DNA of 64,000 nt from Elgaria multicarinata webbii (GCF_023053635.1 NC_086183.1:35631501-35695500); one strand, 5' to 3'. Counted from the stretch's first letter, positions 10,185-22,235 are shown. Program-made: numbers and translations. The notes: generated by a model from the sequence alone, not told the origin.

Positions 10185-10930
10185 TAGCCCAGCCATGCAC
10201 TATGAAAACTATGCCCATATACAAATCCATGGTGCGACCACATTTAGACTACTGTGTACAATTCTGGTCACCGCACCAAAAAGAAAAAATGAAGAAAAGA
10301 TATTGCAGAGCTGGGAAAAGTTCAGAAAAGGGCAACTAAAATGACCAAGGGGCGGGAGCATCTCCCTTGTGAAGGAAGGTTACAACACCTGGGAGTGTTT
10401 AGCTTTGAAAAAAGGTGGGTAAGTGCCCAAAAGGATGCACAATTTGGAGAAGGTGGACAGGGAGACATGTTTCTCCCTCTCTCCTAATACTAGAACCCAA
10501 TTGGGGAGGGGGCCATCATCGCATGAAGCTGATGGGTAGGAAATTCAGGACAGATAAAGGAAAAACTTTTTCACACAACACATATTAAACTATAGAATTC
10601 ACTACCCCAAGATGTAGTGATGGCTGTCAATTTGGAATGCTTTAAAAGGGGGATTGGGCAAAGTCACGGAGGAGAAGGCTATCAATGGCTACTGGTCCTC
10701 ATGGCTATGTGCTACCTCCAGTTGGTGGGGAACATGGGTGGGAAGGTGCTGTTGCAACTGTGTGATGCTTGGGGTTTCCCATGGTCAGCTGGTCGGCCAC
10801 TGTGTCAGCCAAGAGCTCCGGCTATTGGGCGGTATCGAAATGTAATTAATTAATTAATTAATAATAAACAGAATGCTGGGCTAGATGGTTGTTTGGTCTG
10901 ATCCAGCACCAGGACTCTTACTGTATGTTC
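10185..10930 (+). mobile_element. CR1-like LINE fragment (second family) with nested tail insertion
   Basis: The 5' part encodes a reverse-transcriptase C-terminal relic, 'VRPHLDYCVQFWSPHQKE', which is CR1-clade wording. It then runs through the 3'UTR ('GATGTAGTGATGGC', 'ATCAATGGCTACTGGTCC') to 'TGGTCTGATCCAGC'. A short element tail ending in (TTAA)n, 'CGGCTATTGGGCGGTATCGA', is inserted at about 10,806-10,868. Confidence 0.8.
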
Positions 10931-10934
10931 AGCC

Positions 10935-11545
10935 GGTCCAGAGTGCTGTGGACAGATTGTTGCCGGGAGCCAGTTAGAGGAAGCACATGATTCCCTTGTG
11001 ACAATGGCTTCCATGGCTTTCGGTCTGTTTATGGGCACAATTCAAGGTGTTTATCGTGACCTATAAAGCCCCACAGGACTTGGGACCAGGCTCTTCAAAA
11101 GGACACAAGGTCAAAACGGATTTGACCTTAATGCTCCTACCTGGATTTAAGCTCCTCAAGAGGTGCTTCTCTCTCTCTCCCTCCCCCACCACCCTCAGAG
11201 GCACCTTGGGCAGAATGTGGGTGGCGGCCTTTTCGGTGGCTGCGCCCAGGCGCTGGGACTCCCTGCCAAGGGAGGCAAGGCTGGCTCTGCCCTTATTGTG
11301 CTTCTGCCGGTGGCAAAGACATTTGCACTCAGACAGGCTTTAGGTTCTGTGTGTGCTTGATTTATAAACCGGTTGTCTACCAGGGAAATCTTGCTCAAGG
11401 AGGCATCTTGTTGACTGAACTAAGTTTTTAACTGGTGGGAGCATGTTGTTTCTTTTCACTGATGTGCTTTAATGTAGTTATGTTACAATTATGTCACATT
11501 TTATCTGTATTTGTGAGCTGCACTCTTTTTAGCAGAAAGTCAGGG
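10935..11545 (+). mobile_element. L2-clade LINE ORF2 C-terminal remnant
   Basis: A fragment reading 'FIVTYKAPQDLGP' and then 'AFSVAAPRRWDSLPREARLA' matches the end of L2-clade ORF2. An AT-rich 3' tail follows. The middle is scrambled, so this is an old copy. Confidence 0.7.
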
Positions 11546-11925
11546 TATGAAATAAACACATGGTGACTTTCTTGCTCGTCTTTGCAGGGATACATGAAGC
11601 CCGAGGTAAGATCAGGAGGACTTTGGGTACTACTCAAAGCAGGCAGATCTGACCCAGCCTGAGCCGGGCACGAGCGCGCCCCTGGCGCTTGTGCGGGACG
11701 AGGTCCTGCATCGGTCTTGCCCGACACCCGTCCGAAGCCACCCTCTCTCCCGTGCTTCTCTCTCTCCCCCCCCCCTCGCGCCGACGCGCGTCCCCGCTCA
11801 GCCGCCTTGCCGTCCTATGCTGCCATCTCGCGGGGGTCGAGGGCAACAGCAGCCGGACCTCCAAGCCGATCAGGAACGGACCCCCGCGAGTCACCTTTCT
11901 ACTCTCGAGCCAACTTGTGGCTCTC

Positions 11926-12022
11926 TAGATGTTTTGGCCTACAACTCCCCTCACCCCTCACCACTGGCTATGCGGGCTGGGGCTGATGCGAGTTGCAGGC
12001 CAAAGGATCTGGCGTGCGGACC
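11926..12022. mobile_element. Palindromic MITE-like element
   Basis: The left arm 'AGATGTTTTGGCCTACAACT' and the right arm '...GAGTTGCAGGCCAAAGGATCT' are imperfect inverted copies. It is the same family as at 2.99 and 55.96 kb. Confidence 0.65.
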
Positions 12023-12439
12023 ACACATTGCACACCTCTGGGCTAGCCTGAGGAAGAGCTCCGGGGATCTCGTGAGGCGCGCAGGTGCTGGTGGGATTTG
12101 GGCCAGTCCTGATAAAAGAAGATTACCCAGTGGGCAGTTTGGCCTTTCGCCCTCATGGACCAGAGGGGTGTCCCCCCCCCCCGCATCCTTGCGCCGCTGA
12201 AAGGGCAACCGCTCGGACAGAGCGCCTGCAGGGTGAGCGACGGCGAAGCACATTGAGACCCGCCGCCGCGCAGGCTTTTGAACCCAGGAACCGCTGCGTT
12301 GGCTCCTACGACAACATCCCTGTGAGGTAGGTCAGCATTCCTGCAGCTACGGAGAAGAGGCTGGGGTGGGTGGGGCGCAGGGGACTTTCCCCCTCCAGGC
12401 CGCGGTCTCCTCTCTGCCCGCTGAGCACCCAGAGGTCAT

Positions 12440-13138
12440 TTATTCAACGGTAAGTTAGTCAATCATGGACGAATCTTTGCCGTTTGCAACTCCTACGGCC
12501 CGGGAGGTGCCTAAAACTGCCACCCCCCCCTCCCGGCCGGGCGCGCCTTCCCGCGCCGAGGTTTGGAGCGCGCCCGCTTCTCAGCCGAGGTTGCCGTCCC
12601 CGCGGAGACCTCGGGAAGGGGCGCTCTCCGCGGCTGCCGAAGGCCTCGCTCGCGCAAAGGCCGAAAGGGTCGCGCGAGCGGCGCGCAACTGGGCGGCAGC
12701 CTTAGGCGAGTGCGGGTGGTGTCTGCGGCCGCGGATCCGCTCGCCGCGCGGCAGGCTGAGCGGAGCCGGGAGAGGCTTGCCCGCCCGGCCGCGGGTGGCT
12801 GCCCGGCTGACTGCCTGCCCCTTCGGGCGCGCCCCCTCCTCGGCTAGCGCGGCTCCCGGGTGCCACGGCCGCGCTCCGCTGCGGAGGGGGAGGCACGGCC
12901 CAGAGTCCCCTCCCCCGGCCACGGAGGAAGCGGAAGCGGGGCCCACGTGGCGGGCGGGGCGGAACTGTTTCTCTTCCTCGCGGGAGGGGGAAGGGGTGGA
13001 GGAGGTCAGGCGGCGCCCGGGCGTCTGGATTTGCAGGCCGGAAGGGCAGAAGCTCGGACGCCTGGGTCCCGCCGCGCCTGTCGCCCGAGCCTCTGCCCCG
13101 CCGCGGGCCTCGGAGCGGCCTTTCTGGCCCTGGCCAAG
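12440..13138 (+). promoter_or_regulatory. CCDC9: CCDC9 CpG-island promoter and 5'UTR
   Basis: The CpG-dense block is without TATA. It carries an E-box (CACGTG) near 12,943, ETS-like GGAA pairs at about 12,925-12,935, and GC boxes. The start codon sits in CCAAGATGG, a YY1-type motif. The exact start site is unknown. Confidence 0.65.
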
Positions 13139-16100
13139 ATGGTAAGCCGAGGAGCGGCTGGCTGGGAGGAGGCTGCGCGCAGGCTGGACCGGGGCAGCGC
13201 AGCGCCCTGGCCCCGCTCGCCTGCCAGCGGCACGGAGGGAGGGAGGCTGGGCTGGCCGGGTTCCCGGGGCGCAGGGGCGCTGGCAGCCAGACGCCCGCCT
13301 TTCTGATCCTTTCCTCTCCCTCTCCCCTCCCCTCCAGTCTGCCTCCTTGGACCTGAAGTCGAAGGAAGAGAAGGACGCGGAACTGGACAAGCGGATCGAG
13401 GCCCTGCGGCGCAAGAATCGGGCCCTCATCAAGCGTTACCAGGTGGGAAGGAGGCCTTGTTGGGCCGCGCTGAGCGCGCAGAGCTCCGTATGCAGAGGGG
13501 CACACTTGTGAGCCCCTCACGCCAGTCCCGGGGGAGGGACGCCTGGCCTTCGTCGCCTGTTCTGGGGACCCCCGGGGGCACATGCCGCTTCCCCTCCCCC
13601 GCCTGCCTGCCTTCCCGGGGCAGAATCGCTTCAAAGCCTAATCCGAAGCCGCTTAGTGAACGCGGAGGGGGGAGGGGGCGCAGGTGGAAGCCCTGAGGCT
13701 GGAGAGGCTAAGGAGCTCAGCCCGGCCTTTGCCGCAGGGGCAGTTGGGGGTAGAGTGGGGGCTTTGGGCCAGGCAAAGGGCTCGTGGCTGGCCCAACAAA
13801 TTCCTCCCCATCCTGACCCCCAGGAGATCGAAGAAGACCGCAAGAAGGCTGAGCAGGAGGGCATTGCTGTGACTGGAGCCCGGAGGCCCCGGTCTGCAGA
13901 GGGGGACGTGCCGGAGAGGAGGCGAGGGGAGCTGGACACCCCCAGCCTCACAGTGCGGGTCTTGGTTTCCCCAGAGGTGAGGCCATGTGGTTGCAACGGG
14001 GGGGGGGGCATGATCTGTGACCCCTCTCCGGGACTCTATAATTCAGCATGGGGCACAGTATCTGGGGGAGGGCTTGGACAAGGGGGAATGGAGGCTTGTG
14101 GGCCCCCTCAATCCTTCTGTTCTCTCTTCCTCAGGAAAAGCGTGTGGTCAGCAGTGAGAGGAAGCCCCCCGCCCCCACCCGGACCTTGCGCAGCAGCCCC
14201 AATGCCCGTGGGGGGCCGTATCCAGGCAGCCGCTCTGCGCAAGCCAAGAACCTCTCTGAGCAGCCCAGCTGGGAAGAGGCTGGCCCACATGGCCCTGGGG
14301 AGGGCAAGCGGGGCCGCGGAGGACGCAGCCAGAGGCCCCGGGGCCGAGGGGGGCCTGCAGGAGATGCAGGGCCTGACAGGAGATCTAAGGTGAGGGGGAG
14401 GAGCAGGGGCCAGGGGTGGGAGCTTGGTCCAGGAAGGGTGCTCTCCCCCTCCTCCTCCTCCTCCTCCTAAGCAAAGGTTCCCTCCCTCTTCAGGAGTGGG
14501 AGGAACGTCGCCGGCAGAACATCGAGAAGATGAACGAGGAGATGGAGAAGATTGCTGAGTACGAGCGCAGCCAGCGTGTGAGTCTAGGGGGCCCTCACCG
14601 CTGCTGTCCTGGGAAGGGGAGGGGGCTCAGGAGCTGCGGATGGGTGGGGCCGCCGGTGGGATCCCCACTCGAGGCTGAGCGGGGCACACTCTGCAACGCT
14701 CCTCTGCTGAGGTCCCCTCGAGCTATGCTGCATCCAGGCGTCTCTCCTCAGCAGGACGGGCTCCAAGAGAAGAATCCAGTGCGCAACTTCCTGGACGACC
14801 CACGGCGCAGTGGCTCCTTTGCTGAGTCGGACCGGCGGGAGGGGAGCCGGCGCCACATTCGCAACTGGGGAGGACCGGACTTCGATAAGGTCAAGACGGG
14901 CATGGAGCAGGGCAAAGAGTGGGCCTTGCCGGTAGGTGCACGGAGCGGCTGCTGCTGGCAATGGGGGTGTGTGTGTTGAGGCCACACGTTTGCATGCTAG
15001 TTAAACGTGGCCTGGATGGCGCTGCTGCTGGGCGAGTCCACCGCTGTTTGGAGGACTGTCTCCCAAGATGCTCGCCCGTGGTCCTCCTGCTTGAGGTAGA
15101 TTCTGTGTGGGTGCCGTCCTGTGCCTTGCAGCTCTAACGGGCTCAAGTTAAAGGAAGCCAGATTCCAGCTGGACATCAGGAAAAACTTCCTGACTGTTAG
15201 AGCAGTACGACAATGGAATCCGTTACCTAGGGAGGTTGTGGGCTCTCCCACACTGGAGGCCTTCAAGAGGCAGCTGGACAACCATCTGTCAGGGATGCTT
15301 TAGGGTGGATTCCTGCATTGAGCAGGGGGTTGGACTCGATGGCCTTGGAGGCCCCTTCCAACTCTGCTATTCTATGATTCTTCCAATGCTTTTATTAAGG
15401 ACTAGGAGGAAGAGGTCAGGGAGATGCTCAGCACTTGCAGATGACTCAAAATCGGGCAGGAGGAGAGCTGACATCGTAGAAGACAGGAATGCAAATGCAA
15501 AATGGCCTAGATTAGAAAACGGCAAAAATAACAGTATGAAAGTCAATAGAGATAAGTGCAAAATTCTTCACTTAGGAAAAAGAAATCAAATGCACAGGTG
15601 CAAGTAAGATTTATACTGGCAATAGTATGTTTGAAAAGGATCTTGAGGTTGTAGTTGATCACAAGCTGAATGTGAGTTAGCAACGTGATGTAGCTGCAAA
15701 AAAGGCAAATGCAGTTTTAGGTGGCTTCGATCGAAGCATGGTTTCTTAATCACGGGAAGCGATAGTTCCACTCTACTCTGCACTGGTCAAACCTCACCTC
15801 AAGTAAACTCCAGACTTGATGAATTGCTCAGATAAACTGGAGTGAGTTCAGAGAAGGGCAACAAAGATGATCAGGGGACGAGAAGCAAAGTCCTATGAGG
15901 AAAGGTGGACGGGTCTGCGTCTGTTTAGCCTTGAGAAGGGAAGACTGGGTGAGGGAGGGGGAGAGTGCTCTGCGATACTCAAAAGGGTTGCAACCTGTTC
16001 TCCGTTGTTGTTTCTGCACTGAGCAGGGGACTGGACTTGATGGCCTCAAAGGCCCCACTTCCAATTGGCACAAAACAAAGGGGTCTGTGGCAGCAGCCCT

Positions 16101-19100
16101 TCCCAATTATCCCTCTCTTGCTTTCCCTGCCTGGGTTCCCCGTGCCAGCTGTTTCCATGCCGTCATCTACCAGCTGCGGGTGTGTGTGTGTGTGCTGGTA
16201 GATGACACCCGCTCCTTCCACTGAGCAAGCCGGTCTCTTCCCACCAGGGTCGCGGCAGTGCCCGGCGCAGGGGCGCAGCAGTGGCAGCGGCGGCGGCCCT
16301 GGACATGACGCTCTCCATGACAGGCCGCGAGCGGGCTGAATACATCCGCTGGAAGCAAGAGCGAGAACAGATTGATCGGGAGCGCCTGGCGCGGCACCGG
16401 CAACCCACGGGAGAATGGCGTCGCGAGTGGGATGCTGAGAAGATGGATGCGGCGTGAGTGCCTGGGTCCCGGGTGGGGTGGGGGGCTGCTGGCTGGCCGG
16501 CCGGCCGGCTGGGGAGGGGGTTGAACTGGGAGCAGTTCTGGATTGGGGCAGAGCCTGGCTTTGGGGTTTGGAGGGAGGGCAGTCCAAGGCCTCATCTACA
16601 CCAAGCAGGATATGGCACTATGAAAGAGGCAGGCGCCACACGACTGCTTTAGAGCGGTATTGAAGTGCACGGACAACGGTTGGGGCCCATGGACATGGGC
16701 CGCTTTCATAGCGCAACATCCTCCTCCTTGGTGTAGATGAGGCCAAGACATCCACGTTTGGGGAGGGGGTCAGCTGCGGGGCGCATTCTCTTGAAGGAGG
16801 GGAGGTTTTGCCAAGCCTCTTCCATTGTTGTCTTTTCCTTTTCCCCTTTCCAGCTTTAAAGAGGGTGACAAGACTGGAGTCTCCTCAGGCTGCAAGCAAG
16901 GTAAGGAGTAGATGTGGGAAGCCGGAAGGGGAGCCCCACACCCCCATCCTGGGGGGCAGCAGTGGGGACTGGGTAAGAGGCTGAGGTGCCCCACAGCCCT
17001 CTTCCCAACGACATGGGGTGGCATGCGTGCGTGTGGGTGCTGTCCAGTGCCAGCGTCCCTGACGACAAGCGTGGCTGAGTGCATGGAGAGAGTGGGGGAA
17101 GGCGGCCCCCGCTGCCTCGTGCAGTGGCTCTGAGTGCGACATCAGCGCCAGCCCTCCTTGGACCGTGGGAGCTCTGGCTTGCAGGCGGCTGTGCTGGCTT
17201 GTGGCTCACACCTGCCCTCCTTTCCTTCTCTCACAGATGAGTCCAAGCGGCCCCCCAAACGCCCCACTTTTGGAGAGTTCCTGTCGGAGCAGCAGGCCGA
17301 TCGGCGCAGGAAGGGCAAAGGCCGTGGGCGCCCACGAGCCAGCGGCCCCTCCAAGCCCTACAGGTGAGCCGGGCCTCATGAAGGCTTCCGTGGGGCAGGT
17401 GCTGGGACCGTGGACCCCTGAGCCCTGCTTCTTGCTCTGTGTTTGTATTTGTGGAGGGACTGGGGTCCCTGGGGCTGTCCGTTCCCTCCCTCCTTCCCTC
17501 CACCCCTTGGTTTCCAGGGCTTGGGAACGGTCTGTGGCAGGTCTTTCCCTGGTTCATGTTTCCCTCTGCAGCATGCATGACAATCGCTGGGAGAAGGAGG
17601 AGGCAGTGGTGGCAGATCCAGCCCCGGCACCTGCGCAGGAGAAGTCGGATGTTGCCGCCATGGAGCAGGTATGTGTGTGGGGGTGGGGCGGCGGGGGGTG
17701 CTGGTGGAGAAGCCCTCCTGTAGCAGGAGCCTGAGCTGATCCAGAGTTGGGCAGGGGGTCTTTGCACTACTGGACAGGCCTTGGACTGTGGTGGCACCGG
17801 GAAGCCCCTTCCTCCCATAGCCTTTAATGGTCCGCTGCCTTTGGGCTGGCCCAGCTCTGCACAGGGCCTGCCTGGCTGCCTATTTCCTGTCCAGTGGTGA
17901 TGGGGGACGCAAGCTTGTGCAGGAGCAGTGATTAGCACCTGTCCAAGGCCCTCTTGCTGCCCCACAGACGTTTGGGGTGAGGGGGGTCCCTTCCCTTGCA
18001 GCTCTCAGCTGAGACCAGACCCCGTCCCCGGCAGCCTCGGCTGGTGGCCTCCTGGATGGCTGTTATGATTATGATTATTATTATTATTTATTTATTTATT
18101 TATATAGCACCATCAATGTACATGGTGCTGTACAGAGTAAAACAGTAAATAGCAAGGCCCTGCCGCATAGGCTCAGCTGCATGGACAACTTGGGGGGTGT
18201 CCGGGGCATTTTTCTTTGTTCCGCTTTGCTTTCGTGATTGACTCTTCTATTCATATCTTTCCCTGCATACAGCGTTTTGTTTTACGGGAGCTGCGTTAAG
18301 CCTTTGGCCTATGAAGGCCATTTCCCACTGTGGACCGGGTGTGTCCCCCTCCCCTCCCCTCCCCTCCACCACCCGCTCACTCTTGGCTGCTTTCTCCTCC
18401 ATCCCACAGGTGGCGCCACCTGCCTCCCCCCACATAGTAGCTGAAGAGGAGGAGGAAGAGGAGGACCAATGGGAAGATGTCAGTGGGGGGGAGGAGGAGG
18501 AGGAGGAAGAAGAAGAAGAAGAGGAAGAGGAAGAAGAAGAAGCTGAAGGCAGCGACAGTCGTGGGGGCTCTTCTGCCGAGGGGCCGGGCCAGAATGGGCA
18601 CCTGTCCCTGGCCATGCCTCCCCCCCCAGCGGAGATGCCAAGCCCAGAGGGGAACGCCCTGACCCCTTTCTCGCCAGCTGAAGGATACCAGCCGGTTTCT
18701 GACTGGGGAGAGGCGATGGAGCTGAGCTCCCCCCGGGCAGACGCCGCCCAGGCCCCTTTTGCTATGCCCCCCCGGGAGGAGCCTTCTGCCAGAGCTGGTG
18801 AGAAGCAAAACCTGGGCCAGGGTGGGTGTGGGTGGGAGGGTGCTGGTGGACAGCGGAGCTCTGGCCTGGGCCAAAGTGGTGGGGGTCCTGCGGGCGGGGG
18901 TGGGTGGGTTTCAGATCATCCCCGGTTGGGCTGGACCCCTGCCTTCCTCTCTTTCTCCGTTCAGTTCTCCCAGGCTTTCCTGCCTTGTCTGGCTTTCTGC
19001 TCAGGGTTGCTCCCGCCCCTTCTCTTGCTGCAGGGAGGAGCCCTGCAAACTCTCTGGCCCAGCAGGGCCCCCCCTCATCTCCCGTGGTGGAAGGAGAGGC

Positions 19101-19411
19101 GCCCACTGACCCCAGAGCCTCGCAGCCTGAGATGGTCAAGGGGCTGGAAGGGCCGAAGCCCGAACAGGAGGACCTGCAAGAGCCTGGAGAGCAAGGTGGG
19201 TGGGGGGAAAGAGAGGTGCCCCCTGGGTAGTGGGCAGGGGTAGCCGTCCGCCCCTCCCTCCTGGGGGCCAGTTGTGCCACGCGCTGACGGCTTCTCTCCT
19301 GTCTTCCCAGGAGCTGCGCTGGAGCCGGCCTCGGGAGCTGCGCCCTGCACGGTAGAGATCACCAACTTCCAGCGGGTGCACTTCTGTAAACTCTCGCCCG
19401 CCCGCCCCTAG
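13139..19411 (+). CDS. CCDC9: CCDC9, coiled-coil domain-containing protein 9, complete, 13 coding exons, 635 aa
   Basis: Human CCDC9 is found with exon-junction/spliceosomal RNA-binding complexes; its precise role is poorly known. Exons: 13139-13141, 13338-13442, 13824-13976, 14135-14389, 14494-14577, 14752-14931, 16248-16453, 16854-16900, 17237-17363, 17572-17668, 18410-18797, 19034-19195, 19311-19411. All joins are in frame and all introns are GT-AG. The first coding exon supplies only the ATG. Residues 2-60 form the coiled coil (SASLDLKSKEEKDAELDKRI, close to human). Residues 88-172 are Arg/Gly-rich. Residues 173-200 (EWEERRRQNIEKMNEEMEKI) and then NPVRNFLDDPRR, NWGGPDFDKV and PTFGEFLSEQQ are near-identical to human. 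Residues 431-463 are acidic, with an uninterrupted run of 17 Glu. After the human-like VSDWGEAMELSSPR, the predicted protein continues about 87 residues beyond where I recall human CCDC9 (531 aa) ending; these come from two extra exons. Confidence 0.93.
15137..15382 (+). mobile_element. CR1 LINE 3' end in CCDC9 intron 6
   Basis: It starts at 'AACGGGCTCAAGTTAAAGGA' and ends in the CR1 signature 'ATTCTATGATTC'. This exact fragment, together with the adjoining intron and exon 6, reappears inverted at 30.19-30.81 kb. Confidence 0.85.
15383..16075 (+). mobile_element. Older CR1 LINE 3' fragment in CCDC9 intron 6
   Basis: A degraded CR1 ORF2 end/3'UTR: 'AATAGAGATAAGTGCAAAAT', 'GTAGTTGATCACAAGCTGAA', 'ATGATCAGGGGACGAG', then 'GACTTGATGGCCTCAAAGGC'. 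It is more diverged than the neighbouring copy. Confidence 0.7.
16588..16744. mobile_element. 157-bp hairpin MITE in CCDC9 intron 7
   Basis: It begins GGCCTCATCTACACCAAG and ends with the exact reverse complement, an 18-bp terminal inverted repeat. Imperfect pairing continues inward for about 45 bp (CTATGAAAG on the left, CTTTCATAG on the right). I could not see a clear target-site duplication. Confidence 0.75.
18062..18170 (-). mobile_element. L2-clade LINE 3' tail in CCDC9 intron 10
   Basis: The reverse complement is the 3' tail of the LINE at 23.6-26.4 kb: 'CTATGCGGCAGGGCCTTGCT' ... 'GTACATTGATGGTGCTATAT' followed by (AAAT)n/(AAT)n. Confidence 0.85.
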
Positions 19412-21965
19412 CAGCAGTGCCACCGCTGCCGCCGCCCGCAGTGCTGCCTCCGCATGGCTCTGGGTGACTCCTGGCTGGTGCCTCTTTCTGCCTGCCTGGT
19501 TCCCGCATGCCGCCTCCTCCTCCTCCTCCTCTCTGGCCATCCATTCAGCTGCTGCTCAGAGGACTGGCGCCCTGCCTGCCGGCCTACGCCTACCCGTCCA
19601 TCTGTCTGTCTGTCGGCATGTGCTTGTCCCTCTCTCTGCATGGCTCTCTTGCCCTGGTGGTGGTGGTGGGGCGGCTTGTGCCTCCCTCCAGGTCCACCAG
19701 TGTTCCTGCCCGCCCACCAGCTGATGGCTTCCTTCGCCTGAGCAAAGCCCTGGGGTGCAGCAAGGGTGCACCCTGCGTGTCTACCCCACAAGGAGGAGCT
19801 TTCATTTTATATTTATTTAATATATTTCTTAGCTGTCTTCCAAAAGCGACTTACAGTATAAAGCAGTTTACTTTACCCAGAAGTGCCACCCTGCCAGGAC
19901 ACCGCCCCCCCCCCAATACCTGAATGATGGAGGTAGCTCTGGCACCATTCATGTGAACACGCTGTGCCGGTGGGGTGGGTGTGTTCAGCCCTCCTCTTGA
20001 GGAAGGGGTGGTTCTCCTGTACCGGCATTTCTCATTTTAATTCCCATTCTCAAATCTGGTTGATTCAGTTTATTAGCCTCTGAATGCACTTTATCATCTG
20101 AGTTGGTCTCTGTGGGTGTGGGATTAAAAGTGTGGATGGGGCTACAGGACTAGAAAGAGAAATATTGGGGTGGGAGTGAATGCCAGTTCGCCCCCCGCCC
20201 TGCCCCCAGAAGTAGGAAACCTCACCCCGTGCAGCTGAGGCTTTCCCACACCTAGCAGGAGCTTCTATTAGCACTGACATTATTTGAAGAACTAAATATC
20301 TGCCATCTTAATCGTGTTTGTACAGAGGTAACATTTATTTCTAATATTTATAAAGGTTTTCTTCCCCCAGATAAGTAAAATAAGCTTGATGAGATATAGG
20401 GTGAATATGAGTTTCACTCCTTTCTCTAAACTGTTTAACTGAGAGCCTGCTCTTGGGATTGTGCTCTAGAGCAGGGGCTGGGGAGGGTGCACCTCCTCCC
20501 CAGGTGCATTTGGCTCGCTCTGGAGGCGGCCCCCAGGCGTGGGTATGGAGACGGGCTGCCCTTGCCTCCCTGCGCCTCCTTAAAGCTCCTCCTCCTCCTC
20601 CTCTCTGGCTTTGCCTTGCTTGGGCTCATCTTTTTGTGAGTTTATTTATTTTTATTTATTTATTACATTTCTTACACATGGAATTGCCCACCATGTGCCG
20701 TGGGGTGGGAGAGATGGGGAATGTCCATGCGGTGGGTGCTGGTCAGCCCCTCCCCAACTCAGCACAGACTGTTGGGGAGCGATGAGGTCTGGTACTGGCT
20801 GGGCTGTGCTGCAGGCGATCCACGTCCGCTTTCTTTGGGGTGGGTGTGTTGCGTTCTGCATGGACAGGAGCAAAGAAGACATTAAGATATGTTCGGATAG
20901 GAGCAGGAAGCCAGGTGGGATATACAGCCCCCCATCACTGTCAAGCGCCCTCTCTTCCCTTCTCTCCCTCCCCCCCCCGCCGCCCAAGGGGTGTGGCTCT
21001 GCTCCTCCCCCCTCGTCTCTTGCCCATTGCTGCCCCCCCCCCCCCAACATAGACTGCACTAATTTGGGTGTTATTGAAATAGGAGGGTGCTTCCCTCTGC
21101 TGGCACATTGGGGCACTGCAGGGCAGTCCTTTGAGTTAGGCCTCCCCCCACCCCGGCCCCTGGGGTCAGGAGCGTTTGGGCTGGATGAACTAAGCGCTTG
21201 CTTAGTTTTCATGTGTTCGTTTCAGTGCCAGTGTTTTAGGCCTTTAATGAGTCCCTCTTCCAGGGGTCTCAGCGGCCACTGGGCAAGATGGGGGTGTTGC
21301 TACCTGCTTGCCTGCCCCCTCCCTACTTTCAGGATCCACTTTCTGTTTTGTGACTGTCTGTTTCTCTCGCCGCCCCCACCAGGAACACCGGGAGGCCTGA
21401 AGCAGAGGAGGCCATCTCCAGGCAGCCTTCTCCTCACCTGAGGGGAGGGGAGCATCTTTCTCTTGGGAGCGGCTGGACACAGTTGTGACACCCACACCCA
21501 CGTCTGCAGCCGTTCCCTTGTGCACGGCCTGCACAGTTGGGTAGACCTCTGCTCCCCCATCACGACTGGCAATCCAGAGCCTGCGTTGCCACTCTTGAGT
21601 GCTGTGAACGCTCCATTCATGCGCAGCTGGGCACTGTGGGCCCTACATCCTCCTGCTGTGTGTGTGGGGGGGGGGGGGCTTGTGCATCTGGGGATGGGGC
21701 TCTGCTTGGTCCGCCTCCAGCCCCCACCCCACTCTCTCTCTGGTCTGTTATCTCGCTTCCCATCCTTCCTTCTGTGTATCATTTCCTGGGCATTTCCAGG
21801 ATAAGGGAATATGGCCCCTCCCGTGAGTGAAAGGGGGTCAAGCTCATTGCCTCTTCCCCACCTGCTGCTTTTGTGTGTGTGGGGGTGGGGTTGTGTCTGT
21901 GTCTGCTCCATACCATGCACAAAAGAAAGGGTTTCTTACAATAAAGCCTTTACACCATCAGTCTG
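19412..21965 (+). other. CCDC9: CCDC9 3'UTR
   Basis: It runs from the TAG at 19,409-19,411 to the poly(A) signal at 21,940. It contains two short AT-rich repeat tails (about 19,800-19,880 and 20,641-20,680). Alternative earlier poly(A) sites are possible, because 2.5 kb is long for this gene. No other gene is seen here. Confidence 0.55.
21940..21945 (+). terminator. AATAAA poly(A) signal, probable CCDC9 end
   Basis: AATAAAGCC is followed within about 40 nt by TGTCCTG-like/T-rich sequence. It is the first strong canonical signal after the CCDC9 stop codon. Confidence 0.6.
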
Positions 21966-22235
21966 CCCTGACTCCTTTGTTCAGAGCTAGGGACGGGGGA
22001 GGAGAGAGGCCAAGCGGGGGTGGGGGTGGGGGGGCAGGCAAGGGCTGCACACTCCCGTGGGGCATTCTGGTTTTCTGCAGCGTGTGGTTGTCTCTGTCCT
22101 ATGTGCCCCTCCATGTCAAGGCTAAATCTTGGTTACTGTCTCTAAAAGTAGGGTGGGGGTGGAAGAATGGTATGAAAAGGGTGGGGGGAGGGAGGCCCCA
22201 GCTTCACCTGTGGCGTTGGGATGGGAACAGCCAAA

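Noticed and set aside
10121-10339. Small gene encoding VRPHLDYCVQFWSP
   Set aside because: This is the CR1 reverse-transcriptase C-terminus, part of a LINE relic.
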